Of a DNA stretch of 10,046 bases, positions 1 to 7,132 are shown in pieces; position 1 is the first letter of the stretch, and each line of letters begins with the position of its first letter. A model generated the notes under the pieces. The model was given only the letters and a program-made list of their open reading frames with translations, did no database searches and was not told the origin of the DNA. Made by a program: the position numbers and the translations under genes. Origin of the DNA: Rhodobacteraceae bacterium UBA6273 (GTDB taxonomy: Bacteria; Pseudomonadota; Alphaproteobacteria; Rhodobacterales; Rhodobacteraceae); assembly GCA_002440625.1 (NCBI GenBank), contig DJUV01000325.1:1-10046 (forward strand), read 5' to 3'.

Positions 1-738
1 GTGCATCAGTGCTATTCCTTCGAGATGCTGGGGCCGGATTTTTCGGCGAAGCACTTCCGCTCGAAGGTCGAGGGGTTCTTCAAGGGCGCGCCGGAGGGCT
101 GGCCCTGCTGGGCCTTCTCGAACCATGACGTGAACCGGCATGTGACGCGGTGGCAGGCGCATGGAGCCTCCCGCGAGGCGCTGGCGAAGCAGGCGGCGGC
201 ACTGTTGCTGAGCCTGCAGGGGTCCATCTGCATCTATCAGGGCGAGGAGCTGGGTCAGACCGAGACGGAGCTGAAGTTCGAGGAGCTGACCGATCCGGCC
301 GGTATCAACTTCTGGCCCGAGGAAAAGGGCCGCGACGGCTGCCGGACGCCGATGGTCTGGCAGGCGTCCGCGCCGAATGCCGGGTTTTCGACCGCGAACC
401 GCACCTGGCTGCCGGTCAAGCCGGAACAGGCGGCGGTGGCGGTGGACCGGCAGGGTGCCGGGTCGGTGATGGGGTTCTACCGGCTGATGTTGGCGCTAAG
501 GAAGGCGCGGGCGGATCTTGTTCAGGGTGCGACGGAGTTCTTCGACCTGCCGGAGCCGGTGCTGGGCTTTAGGCGCGGTTCGGCGACGGTCTGCCTGTTC
601 AACCTGTCGCCAAAGCCGGTCAATGTGCCAGTCGCGGGAGGCACGATCCTGCTGGCGCAGGCGGCGGAGGCCGGCAAGGCCGGGCTGACGCTTGGACCGA
701 ACGGCTTTGCCATTCTTGATGGCGGGGAGGTGGGCTAG
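1..738 (+). CDS. Alpha-glucosidase, GH13 family (3' part; start lies upstream of the window)
   Basis: This is the C-terminal 245 residues of a glycoside hydrolase family 13 alpha-glucosidase, an enzyme that releases glucose from alpha-linked oligosaccharides such as maltose, trehalose or sucrose. The clearest signature is FSNHDVNR at local residues 40-47. It is GH13 conserved region IV, and its Asp43 is the transition-state-stabilising acid. GRDGCRTPMVW (about residues 110-120) and the FYRLMLALRKAR helix are typical of the oligo-1,6-glucosidase/AglA branch. A small beta C-terminal domain follows and ends at TAG 736-738. The family is usually about 540 residues, so roughly 300 residues, including the nucleophile Asp and the acid/base Glu, lie outside the window. 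The GTG at position 1 is therefore probably internal. In related alphaproteobacteria such a gene often sits in an agl sugar-ABC operon, which would lie upstream; that is inference. The exact substrate is unknown. Confidence 0.9.
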   Translation: MHQCYSFEMLGPDFSAKHFRSKVEGFFKGAPEGWPCWAFSNHDVNRHVTRWQAHGASREALAKQAAALLLSLQGSICIYQGEELGQTETELKFEELTDPAGINFWPEEKGRDGCRTPMVWQASAPNAGFSTANRTWLPVKPEQAAVAVDRQGAGSVMGFYRLMLALRKARADLVQGATEFFDLPEPVLGFRRGSATVCLFNLSPKPVNVPVAGGTILLAQAAEAGKAGLTLGPNGFAILDGGEVG

Positions 739-2271
739 TCACTCGCCACGGGGGAACCGCTTGGACTCTTCGAGGACGTTCAGGTCCATGTGATTGCGCA
801 TGTAGCGTTCCGAGGCGGGGCGCTTCGGTTCGTGGTCCCAGGGCGTGTAGCTGCCCTGCCTCAGCGCCTCATAGACCACCCAGCGGCGGGCCTGGCTTTC
901 GCGAACTTCGGCGTCATAGGCGGCGAGGTCCCAGTATTCATCTGCCTGCCGGCGCATGTCTGCGAGCGCTTCGGCGGCATCGGGGACATTGCCAAGGCCG
1001 GGCAGGGCGATGAGGTTCCGCCTCTCCTGCGGGTCCGAGGCGAGGTGAAAAAACTGCTCGGGGTCGGCGGTGCAGCGGGTGTATTTCCAGTCTCCGTCGA
1101 TGAGGCAGACCATCGGACTGACGGTACCCTCGGCGGCATATTCGATGCGCACAGGATCAACGCGCAGCCCGCGCGGGTCGAAAAGCGGCACGAGGCTGGC
1201 GCCGTCGACCCAGGGTTCCACCTCCGCCATGTCAATCCCGGCAAGCTCCGAGAGCGTCGGTGTCAGGTCGATGGTGGAGACCGGGCGCGCATCGCGGCGC
1301 GGCTCGACTCCGGGGGCTGCGATCATCAGGGGGACGCGGGAAGAGCCTTCAAGGAAGCTCATCTTGAACCACAGGCCATGTTCGCCGAGCATGTCGCCAT
1401 GGTCCGAGACGAAGATGACGACAGCCTCCTGCCGTGTCGCCTCAAGCACCGCGAGGATCTCGCCGACCTTGTCGTCTATGTAAGATATATTCGCAAAATA
1501 TCCGCGTCTTGCGCGGCGTACCTGATCTTCGGTGAGAGGTGAGGCGCGCCAATCGCAGGCATCCATCAGGCGCTGCGAATGCGGGTCCTGATCTTCATAG
1601 GGGACGGGCTCGCCCTCGGGCAGAAGGTGTGCGCAGTCATCGTAGAGGTCCCAGTACCTGCGGCGGGCGACATAGGGGTCATGCGGATGGGTGAAGCTGA
1701 CCGTCAGGCACCAGGGCCGGGCGTCAGCGCCGCGGGAGAGGTCGTAGAGCTTCTGCGTGGTCTGATGCGCGACATCGTCGTCATATTCCAACTGGTTGGT
1801 GATCTCTGCCACCCCGGCGCCGGTGACGGAGCCGAGGTTGTGATACCACCAGTCGATTCGCTCGCCCGGTTTGCGGTAGTCGGGGGTCCAGCCGAAGTCG
1901 GCGGGGTAGATGTCGGTCGTCAGCCGTTCCTCGAAACCGTGCATCTGATCGGGGCCGACAAAGTGCATTTTCCCTGACAATACGGTATGATATCCAGCTC
2001 GGCGAAGGTGATGCGCGAAGGTCGGGATGCCGGAGGCGAATTCGGCGGCATTGTCATAGACGCGGGTGCGCCGGGGCAGGAGACCGGTCATGAAGCTCGC
2101 CCGGCCCGGGGAGCAGAGCGGCGAGCCGGTATAGGCATTGGCAAAGCGCAGCGACCGGGCGGCGAGCGCCTTGAGGTTCGGCGCGTGAAGCCAGTCGGCC
2201 GGCCCGTCGGGAAACAGCGTCCCGGTCAGCTGATCGACCATCAGGATGAGGATGTTCGGCTTGTCCGTCAT
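739..2271 (-). CDS. betC: Choline-sulfatase (BetC-type, class I sulfatase)
   Basis: This predicted cytoplasmic enzyme hydrolyses choline-O-sulfate to choline and sulfate, supplying sulfur, carbon and nitrogen or the precursor of glycine betaine. The 510-residue protein starts at MTDKPNILIL. Asp13-Gln14 are the N-terminal metal ligands. Cys53-Ser-Pro-Gly-Arg57 is the CxPxR motif whose cysteine is converted to formylglycine. Lys101 and His103 lie in GKMHFVG. Asp290-His291 in SDHGDMLGEHG complete the metal/active-site set. The EYAAEG motif (377-382) is a candidate for the glutamate that binds the quaternary ammonium group in the Sinorhizobium enzyme. The last 60 or so residues (WDHEPKRPASERYMRNHMDLN region) match the choline-sulfatase C-terminal domain, which separates BetC from generic arylsulfatases. 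The reading frame is open 20 codons further upstream (to 2331), but that extension is low-complexity and not sulfatase-like. The ATG at 2271 has only a weak GGGG about 7 nt upstream. No signal peptide is seen. No betA, betB or betI is visible nearby. Confidence 0.88.
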   Translation of the reverse strand: MTDKPNILILMVDQLTGTLFPDGPADWLHAPNLKALAARSLRFANAYTGSPLCSPGRASFMTGLLPRRTRVYDNAAEFASGIPTFAHHLRRAGYHTVLSGKMHFVGPDQMHGFEERLTTDIYPADFGWTPDYRKPGERIDWWYHNLGSVTGAGVAEITNQLEYDDDVAHQTTQKLYDLSRGADARPWCLTVSFTHPHDPYVARRRYWDLYDDCAHLLPEGEPVPYEDQDPHSQRLMDACDWRASPLTEDQVRRARRGYFANISYIDDKVGEILAVLEATRQEAVVIFVSDHGDMLGEHGLWFKMSFLEGSSRVPLMIAAPGVEPRRDARPVSTIDLTPTLSELAGIDMAEVEPWVDGASLVPLFDPRGLRVDPVRIEYAAEGTVSPMVCLIDGDWKYTRCTADPEQFFHLASDPQERRNLIALPGLGNVPDAAEALADMRRQADEYWDLAAYDAEVRESQARRWVVYEALRQGSYTPWDHEPKRPASERYMRNHMDLNVLEESKRFPRGE

Positions 2272-2482
2272 CGTTTGCCCCGCGTCTCGCCGCTTCTTGC
2301 TGCCCGAGTGGGCCGCGCCGCGACATGCCATTCGCGACCGCGACAGTCATTTTGCGACGGAGCATATCGTGGATACTGGACTTTGGTCGCAATTCGGCAA
2401 TGACTCGTCGGTATCGGCACGCATGAATCTTTCATATTGGATTTTGTGCCGGCAACAAAAGTGTCGGGAGGATGGCGTGGCG
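2272..2482. promoter_or_regulatory. Divergent intergenic control region between the sulfatase and hydrolase genes
   Basis: These 211 bp separate two divergently oriented genes and should carry promoters for both. The part near 2340-2460 is visibly more AT-rich than the flanking genes. It contains an inverted repeat TTGCGAC (2352-2358) / GTCGCAA (2386-2392) and the near-palindrome at 2442-2460 listed separately. I could not identify a convincing -35/-10 pair on either strand, so no promoter is placed. A GGGAGG ribosome binding site for the plus-strand gene lies at 2466-2471. Confidence 0.5.
2442..2460. promoter_or_regulatory. Near-palindromic operator-like site upstream of the hydrolase gene
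   Basis: The arms are TTTTGTGCC (2442-2450) and GGCAACAAAA (2451-2460). They are complementary except for one extra A in the right arm. The site ends 6 nt before the GGGAGG ribosome binding site of the hydrolase gene, so a bound repressor, or a hairpin in the mRNA leader, could affect expression. The symmetry is visible in the sequence; the regulatory role is inference, and no regulator gene is present in the window. Confidence 0.35.
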
Positions 2483-4468
2483 ATGTTTCCCTACGAGGTC
2501 ACCGAAGACCCCGACATGGGCATCGTCCTGTCCGATGGCTGCCGCCTGTCTGCGCGCGTCTGGATGCCGAACGGGGCGATGAAAGCGCCGGTTCCGGCGA
2601 TCCTTGAATACATCCCCTACCGCAAACGCGACGGAACCCTGCCGCGCGACGAGCTGATGCACCCCTGGTTCGCCGGTCACGGCTATGCCGCCGTCCGCGT
2701 CGACATGCGCGGCAATGGCGACAGCCAGGGGCTTATGACGGACGAGTATACGCAACAGGAGATGGACGACGCCTGCGAGGTCATCGCCTGGCTTGCGGCC
2801 CAGCCCTGGTGTTCGGGCGCCGTGGGCATGATGGGCAAGAGCTGGGGCGGCTTCAACTGCCTGCAAACCGCGGCGCTGCGCCCGCCGGCCCTGAAAGCCA
2901 TCGTCACCGTCTATTCCACCACCGACCGCTTCGCCGACGACATCCATTTCAAGGGCGGCTGTCTTCTTGGTGAGAACTTCGGCTGGGGCGTGGTGATGCT
3001 GTCCTATTCCTCGCGCCCGCCAGACCCGGCGCTGAGGTCCGACTGGCGCGCGGACTGGATCCGGCGGCTTGAGGCCGAGCCGTTCCTTGCGCCGAAATGG
3101 GCCGCCGAGCAGGCGCGCGGAGCGTACTGGAGGCACGGTTCGGTCGGCGAGGACTACCGGGCGATCCATGTGCCGGTGCTGTCTTTCGGCGGCTGGGCCG
3201 ACAATTACATGAACACCGTGGCGCATCTTGTTGAAAATCTGAAGGTTCCGGTCAAGGGGATCGTCGGGCCATGGGTCCACCAGTATCCCCATACCGCCGT
3301 GCCCGGCCCGCAGATCGGCTTCCTGCAGGAGGCTTTGCGCTGGTGGGACCGCTGGCTGAAGGACCAGCCCAACGGGGCCGAGAAGGACCCGGCCTACCGC
3401 GCCTACATGCTCCATTCAGAGCCGCCCGATGCTTCGGCCAGGATGCGCAAGGGCCATTGGGTCGCTGAGAGAGCCTGGCCCAGCGACCGCGCGCGGCAGG
3501 AGGTCTGGATGCTTTCGGCAGACGGCCAGCTTGGCGGGCGCGCGTTGGAGATGGAGAAGGTGATCGCCACGCCGCAGCATCTCGGCATGCGGGCGGGCGA
3601 ATTCTTCCCGATGGGCCTCAATGCCGAAATGCCGGGCGATCAGGCGCATGAGGATGCTCAGTCGCTCTGCTTCGATTCAGCGCCGCTAGAAACCGGAATG
3701 GACCTGCTTGGCGCCCCGGTCATCAGGCTCCAGCTCTCCTCGGACAAGACCCGCGCGATGATTGTGGCGCGCCTTTGCGATGTCGGCCCAGATGGCAGTT
3801 CCGTGCGCATCTGCCACGGCATGCTGAACCTCTGCCACCGCAAGAGCCGCGAGCATCCCGCGCATCTGGTGCCGGGCGAGACCTTCACCGTCGACCTGAC
3901 GCTCGACCAATGCGCCTACCGGCTGGCGCCCGGCCACCGCCTCAGGATTGCGCTGTCGAACAGCTACTGGCCCTTTGTCTGGCCCTCGCCAGAGCCGGTC
4001 AGGCTGACGCTGACGGCCGGGGAGCTGAACCTCCCGGTGCATGAGGGCGGCACGACGAACGAATGGACCTTTCCGCCGCCCGAAATGGCGCCGGCATGGC
4101 GGCACGCAGTCCACAAGCCGGGGCGGGTGGCGCGGCGGATCGAGGGCGATCTCATCACCGGGCGGGTGAGTCTCGTGATCGAGGATGAGGGGCCGGAAAC
4201 TGAAAACCTCGACCACGGCCTCGTGACGCGCGAAACGATGCAGGAACGCTGGTCGGTCCACCCCTCCGATCCGATCTCGGCAGTTTCGGAAATCCGCTGG
4301 ACGCAAGCCCTGTCACGCGGTGACTGGGGGGTCGGGACGAGCGTCGTGGCGAAGATGAGCTGCGATGCGCAACATCTTCATTTCGAAGCAGAACTTGTCG
4401 CGACGGAAGATGGTCGCGAGGTGCTGCGGCGGCAATGGCGCGACAGCGTGGAACGGCGGTTCGTATAA
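2483..4468 (+). CDS. CocE/NonD-family alpha/beta hydrolase (peptidase S15 / X-Pro dipeptidyl-peptidase-like)
   Basis: This family of serine hydrolases cleaves acyl esters, amides or N-terminal X-Pro dipeptides; the substrate of this 661-residue member is not known. The N-terminal alpha/beta-hydrolase domain (about 1-300) opens with DGCRLSARVWMP and holds YIPYRKRDG and VRVDMRGNGDSQG, both typical of S15 enzymes. The nucleophile is Ser120 in GKSWGGFN. The probable acid is Asp240 in FGGWADNY and the base is His266 in GPWVHQYP. A C-terminal beta-sandwich (PepX_C type, roughly 310-570) follows, including APVIRLQLSSDKTRAMIVARLCDV and LAPGHRLRIALSNSYWP. After it comes a tail of about 90 residues ending in RQWRDSVERRFV. 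No signal peptide is seen, so it is likely cytoplasmic. The chosen ATG has GGGAGG 11 nt upstream; the in-frame GTG at 2477 is closer to it (5 nt) and is an equally good start. Its position just upstream of a peptide-type importer suggests it processes an imported compound. Confidence 0.88.
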   Translation: MFPYEVTEDPDMGIVLSDGCRLSARVWMPNGAMKAPVPAILEYIPYRKRDGTLPRDELMHPWFAGHGYAAVRVDMRGNGDSQGLMTDEYTQQEMDDACEVIAWLAAQPWCSGAVGMMGKSWGGFNCLQTAALRPPALKAIVTVYSTTDRFADDIHFKGGCLLGENFGWGVVMLSYSSRPPDPALRSDWRADWIRRLEAEPFLAPKWAAEQARGAYWRHGSVGEDYRAIHVPVLSFGGWADNYMNTVAHLVENLKVPVKGIVGPWVHQYPHTAVPGPQIGFLQEALRWWDRWLKDQPNGAEKDPAYRAYMLHSEPPDASARMRKGHWVAERAWPSDRARQEVWMLSADGQLGGRALEMEKVIATPQHLGMRAGEFFPMGLNAEMPGDQAHEDAQSLCFDSAPLETGMDLLGAPVIRLQLSSDKTRAMIVARLCDVGPDGSSVRICHGMLNLCHRKSREHPAHLVPGETFTVDLTLDQCAYRLAPGHRLRIALSNSYWPFVWPSPEPVRLTLTAGELNLPVHEGGTTNEWTFPPPEMAPAWRHAVHKPGRVARRIEGDLITGRVSLVIEDEGPETENLDHGLVTRETMQERWSVHPSDPISAVSEIRWTQALSRGDWGVGTSVVAKMSCDAQHLHFEAELVATEDGREVLRRQWRDSVERRFV

Positions 4469-4485
4469 TTGATCCAGCAATCAAT
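4468..4485. promoter_or_regulatory. Small AT-rich palindrome at the end of the hydrolase gene
   Basis: Perfect arms ATTGAT (4468-4473) and ATCAAT (4480-4485) surround a 6-nt centre. The first base is the last base of the hydrolase stop codon. The arms are too AT-poor in pairing strength, and lack a T-run on the plus strand, to be a good intrinsic terminator. An operator for the downstream transporter operon is a better guess, but it is only a guess. Confidence 0.25.
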
Positions 4486-4493
4486 AAAAAACA

Positions 4494-4523
4494 TTGCCGG
4501 TTTTCGAATGTGCGCGCTATCAA
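4494..4523 (+). promoter_or_regulatory. Possible weak promoter for the transporter operon
   Basis: TTGCCG (4494-4499) and TATCAA (4518-4523) are separated by 18 nt. Each matches four of six bases of the sigma-70 -35 and -10 consensus. They lie about 55 bp before the binding-protein start, in a 109-bp gap that is long compared with the overlapping junctions within the operon. Transcription could equally read through from the hydrolase gene, since no terminator is seen between them. Confidence 0.25.
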
Positions 4524-4577
4524 TTCAAGGACAAGACCCGCCCGAACGGCGGAAACAAAACAAGCAGGGAGAAAGCA

Positions 4578-6164
4578 ATGAAAGACCAACTTGATCGCAT
4601 CATAGATGCAACCCGCCGGGGCATGATGTCCCGCAGGGAGTTTATTGGCCGGACCACGGCGATGGGCATTTCCGCCGGCCTCGCCTCGGCGCTTTACGGC
4701 AGGGCCGCGCGGGCGCAGGAGCCCAAGAAGGGCGGCATCCTGCGCATCGGCATGGCCGGTGGCGAATCCACCAACTCGCTCGACCCCGCGCTCGCCGCCT
4801 CCGAAGTGCCGTTCCAGGTGAACCTCACCTGGGGCGAGACGCTGGTTGATGTGGCGCCCGATGGCTCCATCGAATACCGTATCGCCGAAGAGGTTTCCTC
4901 TTCGCCCGACGCGAAGGAATGGAAGTTCAAGATCCGCCAGGGCGTCGAGTTCCATGACGGCAAGACCCTGACCGCCGAGGATGTGGTGGCGACCCTGAAG
5001 CGCCACACCGACGAGAAATCGCAGTCGGGCGCGCTTGGCATCGTCCAGGGCATCGCCGACATGAAGGCCGAAGGCGACATGGTCACGCTGACGCTGGCCT
5101 CGGCCAACGCCGACCTTCCGTTCCTGATGGCGGACTATCACCTCGTCATCCAGCCGGGCGGTGGTGTGGACAACCCGACCGCCGGCATTGGCGCGGGCGC
5201 CTTCATGGTGGATGTCAACGAACCCGGCGTGCGCCACACCTTCAAGCGGTTCGAGAACTACTGGGACGCCGGCAACGTCCATCTCGACGGCACCGAATTC
5301 TACGTGATGAACGACAACACCGCCCGCACGGCGGCGCTCCAGTCGGGGCAGGTCCATGTCATCAACCGGGTCGATCCCAAGATCGTCGGCCTGTTGCAGG
5401 GTGCCGCGGGCCTCAAGATCCGCTCTGCCGCGGGTCGTGGCCACTACGTCTTCATCATGCATGTCGACAAGGCGCCCTTCGACAACAACGATCTGCGCAT
5501 GGCGCTGAAATACTCGATCAACCGGCAGGAGATGGTGGAGAAGATCCTCGGCGGCCTCGGCTCGATCGGCAACGACTTCCCGATCAACAAGGCCTATCCG
5601 CTCTTTGACGAGACCATCGAGCAGCGTGAGTATGATGCGGCAAAAGCGGCGGAATTCTACGCGAAGTCCGGCCATGACGGCAGCCCGATCATCCTGCGCA
5701 CGGCCCCCGGCGCCTTTCCCGGCGCGGTGGATGCGGCGAACCTCTTCGCCGCTTCGGCCAAGGCCGCCGGCATCCCGCTTGAGATCAAGCTTGAGCCCGA
5801 TGATGGTTACTGGACCAACGTCTGGAACGTGGAACCCTTCTGCGCCTCTTACTGGGGTGGCCGTCCGGTGCAGGACCAGATGTACTCCACCGCCTATCTC
5901 TCCACCGCCGACTGGAACGACACCAAGTTCAAGAACGCCAAGTTCGACGAGCTTCTGATGGCGGCGCGCGGCGAGCTCGACCAGACCAAGCGCAAGCAGG
6001 AATACTCCGAGATGGCGCATATCCTGCGTGACGAGGGCGGGTTGATCCTGCCGATGTTCAACGACTTCGTCTGCGGCGTCAGCGATCAGGTCCAGGGCTG
6101 GATCGACGATCCGAACGGCGAGCTGATGAACGGCCGCGCCTCTGCCAAGTGCTGGCTGGCCTGA
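4578..6164 (+). CDS. ABC importer substrate-binding protein, DppA/OppA type (SBP_bac_5), Tat-exported
   Basis: This is the periplasmic receptor of the peptide/opine/nickel class of ABC importers; it captures a ligand and delivers it to the two permeases encoded next. The 528-residue protein starts at an ATG with AGGGAGA about 6 nt upstream. An upstream ATG at 4494 would add 28 residues with no secretion logic. The N-terminus carries a twin-arginine signal: Ser18-Arg19-Arg20-Glu21-Phe22-Ile23, a short hydrophobic stretch (27-40), and a probable cleavage after ARA at residue 46. Export therefore appears to be by the Tat route, as a folded protein. The mature part begins KKGGILRIGMAGG and includes FHDGKTLTAEDVVATLKRH, both characteristic of family 5 binding proteins. 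No lipobox cysteine is present at the cleavage site. The ligand cannot be predicted from the sequence. The stop TGA shares one base with the start of the next gene. Confidence 0.92.
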   Translation: MKDQLDRIIDATRRGMMSRREFIGRTTAMGISAGLASALYGRAARAQEPKKGGILRIGMAGGESTNSLDPALAASEVPFQVNLTWGETLVDVAPDGSIEYRIAEEVSSSPDAKEWKFKIRQGVEFHDGKTLTAEDVVATLKRHTDEKSQSGALGIVQGIADMKAEGDMVTLTLASANADLPFLMADYHLVIQPGGGVDNPTAGIGAGAFMVDVNEPGVRHTFKRFENYWDAGNVHLDGTEFYVMNDNTARTAALQSGQVHVINRVDPKIVGLLQGAAGLKIRSAAGRGHYVFIMHVDKAPFDNNDLRMALKYSINRQEMVEKILGGLGSIGNDFPINKAYPLFDETIEQREYDAAKAAEFYAKSGHDGSPIILRTAPGAFPGAVDAANLFAASAKAAGIPLEIKLEPDDGYWTNVWNVEPFCASYWGGRPVQDQMYSTAYLSTADWNDTKFKNAKFDELLMAARGELDQTKRKQEYSEMAHILRDEGGLILPMFNDFVCGVSDQVQGWIDDPNGELMNGRASAKCWLA

Positions 6165-7132
6165 TGGGGGTGCGGATACACCCACTTCTCAAACTGGTGA
6201 TCCAGCGCCTCGCGCTGGGTCTCCTCCTCCTCTTGGTCGTTTCGGCGGTGATCTTCCTCGGGGTCGAGGCACTGCCGGGCGACACGGCGCAGGCCATCCT
6301 TGGCCAGTCGGCGACGCCGCAGGCGCTTGCCAACCTGCGCGAGCAGATGGGGCTGAATGATCCGCCGCTGACGCGATATTTCGACTGGCTCGGCGGTGTT
6401 CTCACCGGCGATCTCGGCAAGTCCCTGACCAATGGCGCCGACATCGCGCAGGCAATCGGACAGCGGCTGGGCAACACGTTGTTTCTCGCCGCCTGCGCGG
6501 CGGTCATCTCCGTGCCGCTGGCGCTGATCCTCGGTCTCATTGCGGCCCGCTATGCCGGCAAATGGCCGGACAAGGTCATCTCCGCGATCACGCTGACGAC
6601 AATCAGCCTGCCGGAGTTTGTCGCCGCCTATTTCGTGATCTACCTCCTCACGCAGGTCATCCCGCTCTTCCAGCCAGTCGCCATGGTGTTTCCGGGGATG
6701 AGCTTCGGGGCCAAGCTGCATGCCGTGGCACTGCCGGTCATCGTGCTGGTGATGGTCGTGCTGGCGCACATGATGCGGATGACGCGGGCTGCGATCCTGA
6801 ACGTCATGCAATCGGCCTATATCGAGACGGCGGAGCTGAAGGGCGTGCGCCCGATGCAGATCATCTGGCGCCACGCCTTCCCGAACGCCATCGCGCCCAT
6901 CGTCTCGGTCGTGGTCCTGAACCTCGCCTATCTTGTCGTCGGCGTCGTCGTGGTCGAGGTCGTGTTTGGCTACAACGCCCTTGGCCAGTTCCTCGTCGAC
7001 CATGTGACCAAGCGCGACCTGCCCGTCGTGCAGGCGGTCGGCCTCGTCTTTGCCGGCGTTTACATCATGCTCAACATCCTCGCCGACGTCATTGCGATCT
7101 TTGCCAACCCGCGTCTGAGGCATCCGAAATGA
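6164..7132 (+). CDS. ABC importer inner-membrane permease, DppB/OppB type
   Basis: This is the first membrane subunit of the importer, forming half of the translocation channel. The 322-residue protein has a first membrane helix at about residues 9-32 (LVIQRLALGLLLLLVVSAVIFL). The typical OppB periplasmic segment follows (LPGDTAQAILG, then LREQMGLNDPPLTRYFDWL and GDLGKSL). Further helices include positions around 100-130 and 145-170. The EAA coupling loop that contacts the ATPase begins near residue 221 (ETAELKGVRPMQIIWRHAFPNA). Length and order fit the DppB family. The start ATG overlaps the preceding TGA by one base (TGATG), so translation is probably coupled; no separate strong ribosome binding site is seen. 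A GTG at 6149 in the same frame is possible but would add only five residues. Confidence 0.92.
   Translation: MGVRIHPLLKLVIQRLALGLLLLLVVSAVIFLGVEALPGDTAQAILGQSATPQALANLREQMGLNDPPLTRYFDWLGGVLTGDLGKSLTNGADIAQAIGQRLGNTLFLAACAAVISVPLALILGLIAARYAGKWPDKVISAITLTTISLPEFVAAYFVIYLLTQVIPLFQPVAMVFPGMSFGAKLHAVALPVIVLVMVVLAHMMRMTRAAILNVMQSAYIETAELKGVRPMQIIWRHAFPNAIAPIVSVVVLNLAYLVVGVVVVEVVFGYNALGQFLVDHVTKRDLPVVQAVGLVFAGVYIMLNILADVIAIFANPRLRHPK

Noticed and set aside
2272..2331. Twenty extra N-terminal codons of the sulfatase
   Set aside because: Sulfatase homology begins immediately after the ATG at 2271, and the extension (MACRGAAHSGSKKRRDAGQT) is neither a signal peptide nor part of the fold.
2246..2482. 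Upstream in-frame extension of the hydrolase gene beginning at 2246
   Set aside because: It would overlap the start of the divergent sulfatase gene and add about 79 residues without family similarity; the ribosome binding site at 2466-2471 favours a start at 2477 or 2483.
4468..4490. AT-rich palindrome followed by an A-run read as a terminator
   Set aside because: On the plus strand the tract after the stem is A, not T, and the 6-bp AT-rich stem is too weak. On the minus strand it would face no upstream minus-strand gene needing termination.
4155..6185. A 676-codon open frame on the minus strand opposite the binding-protein gene
   Set aside because: It is antisense to a clear family-5 binding protein, has an Arg/Gly/Val/His-rich composition with no recognisable domain, and is explained by GC-rich codon use that keeps the complementary frame free of stops.
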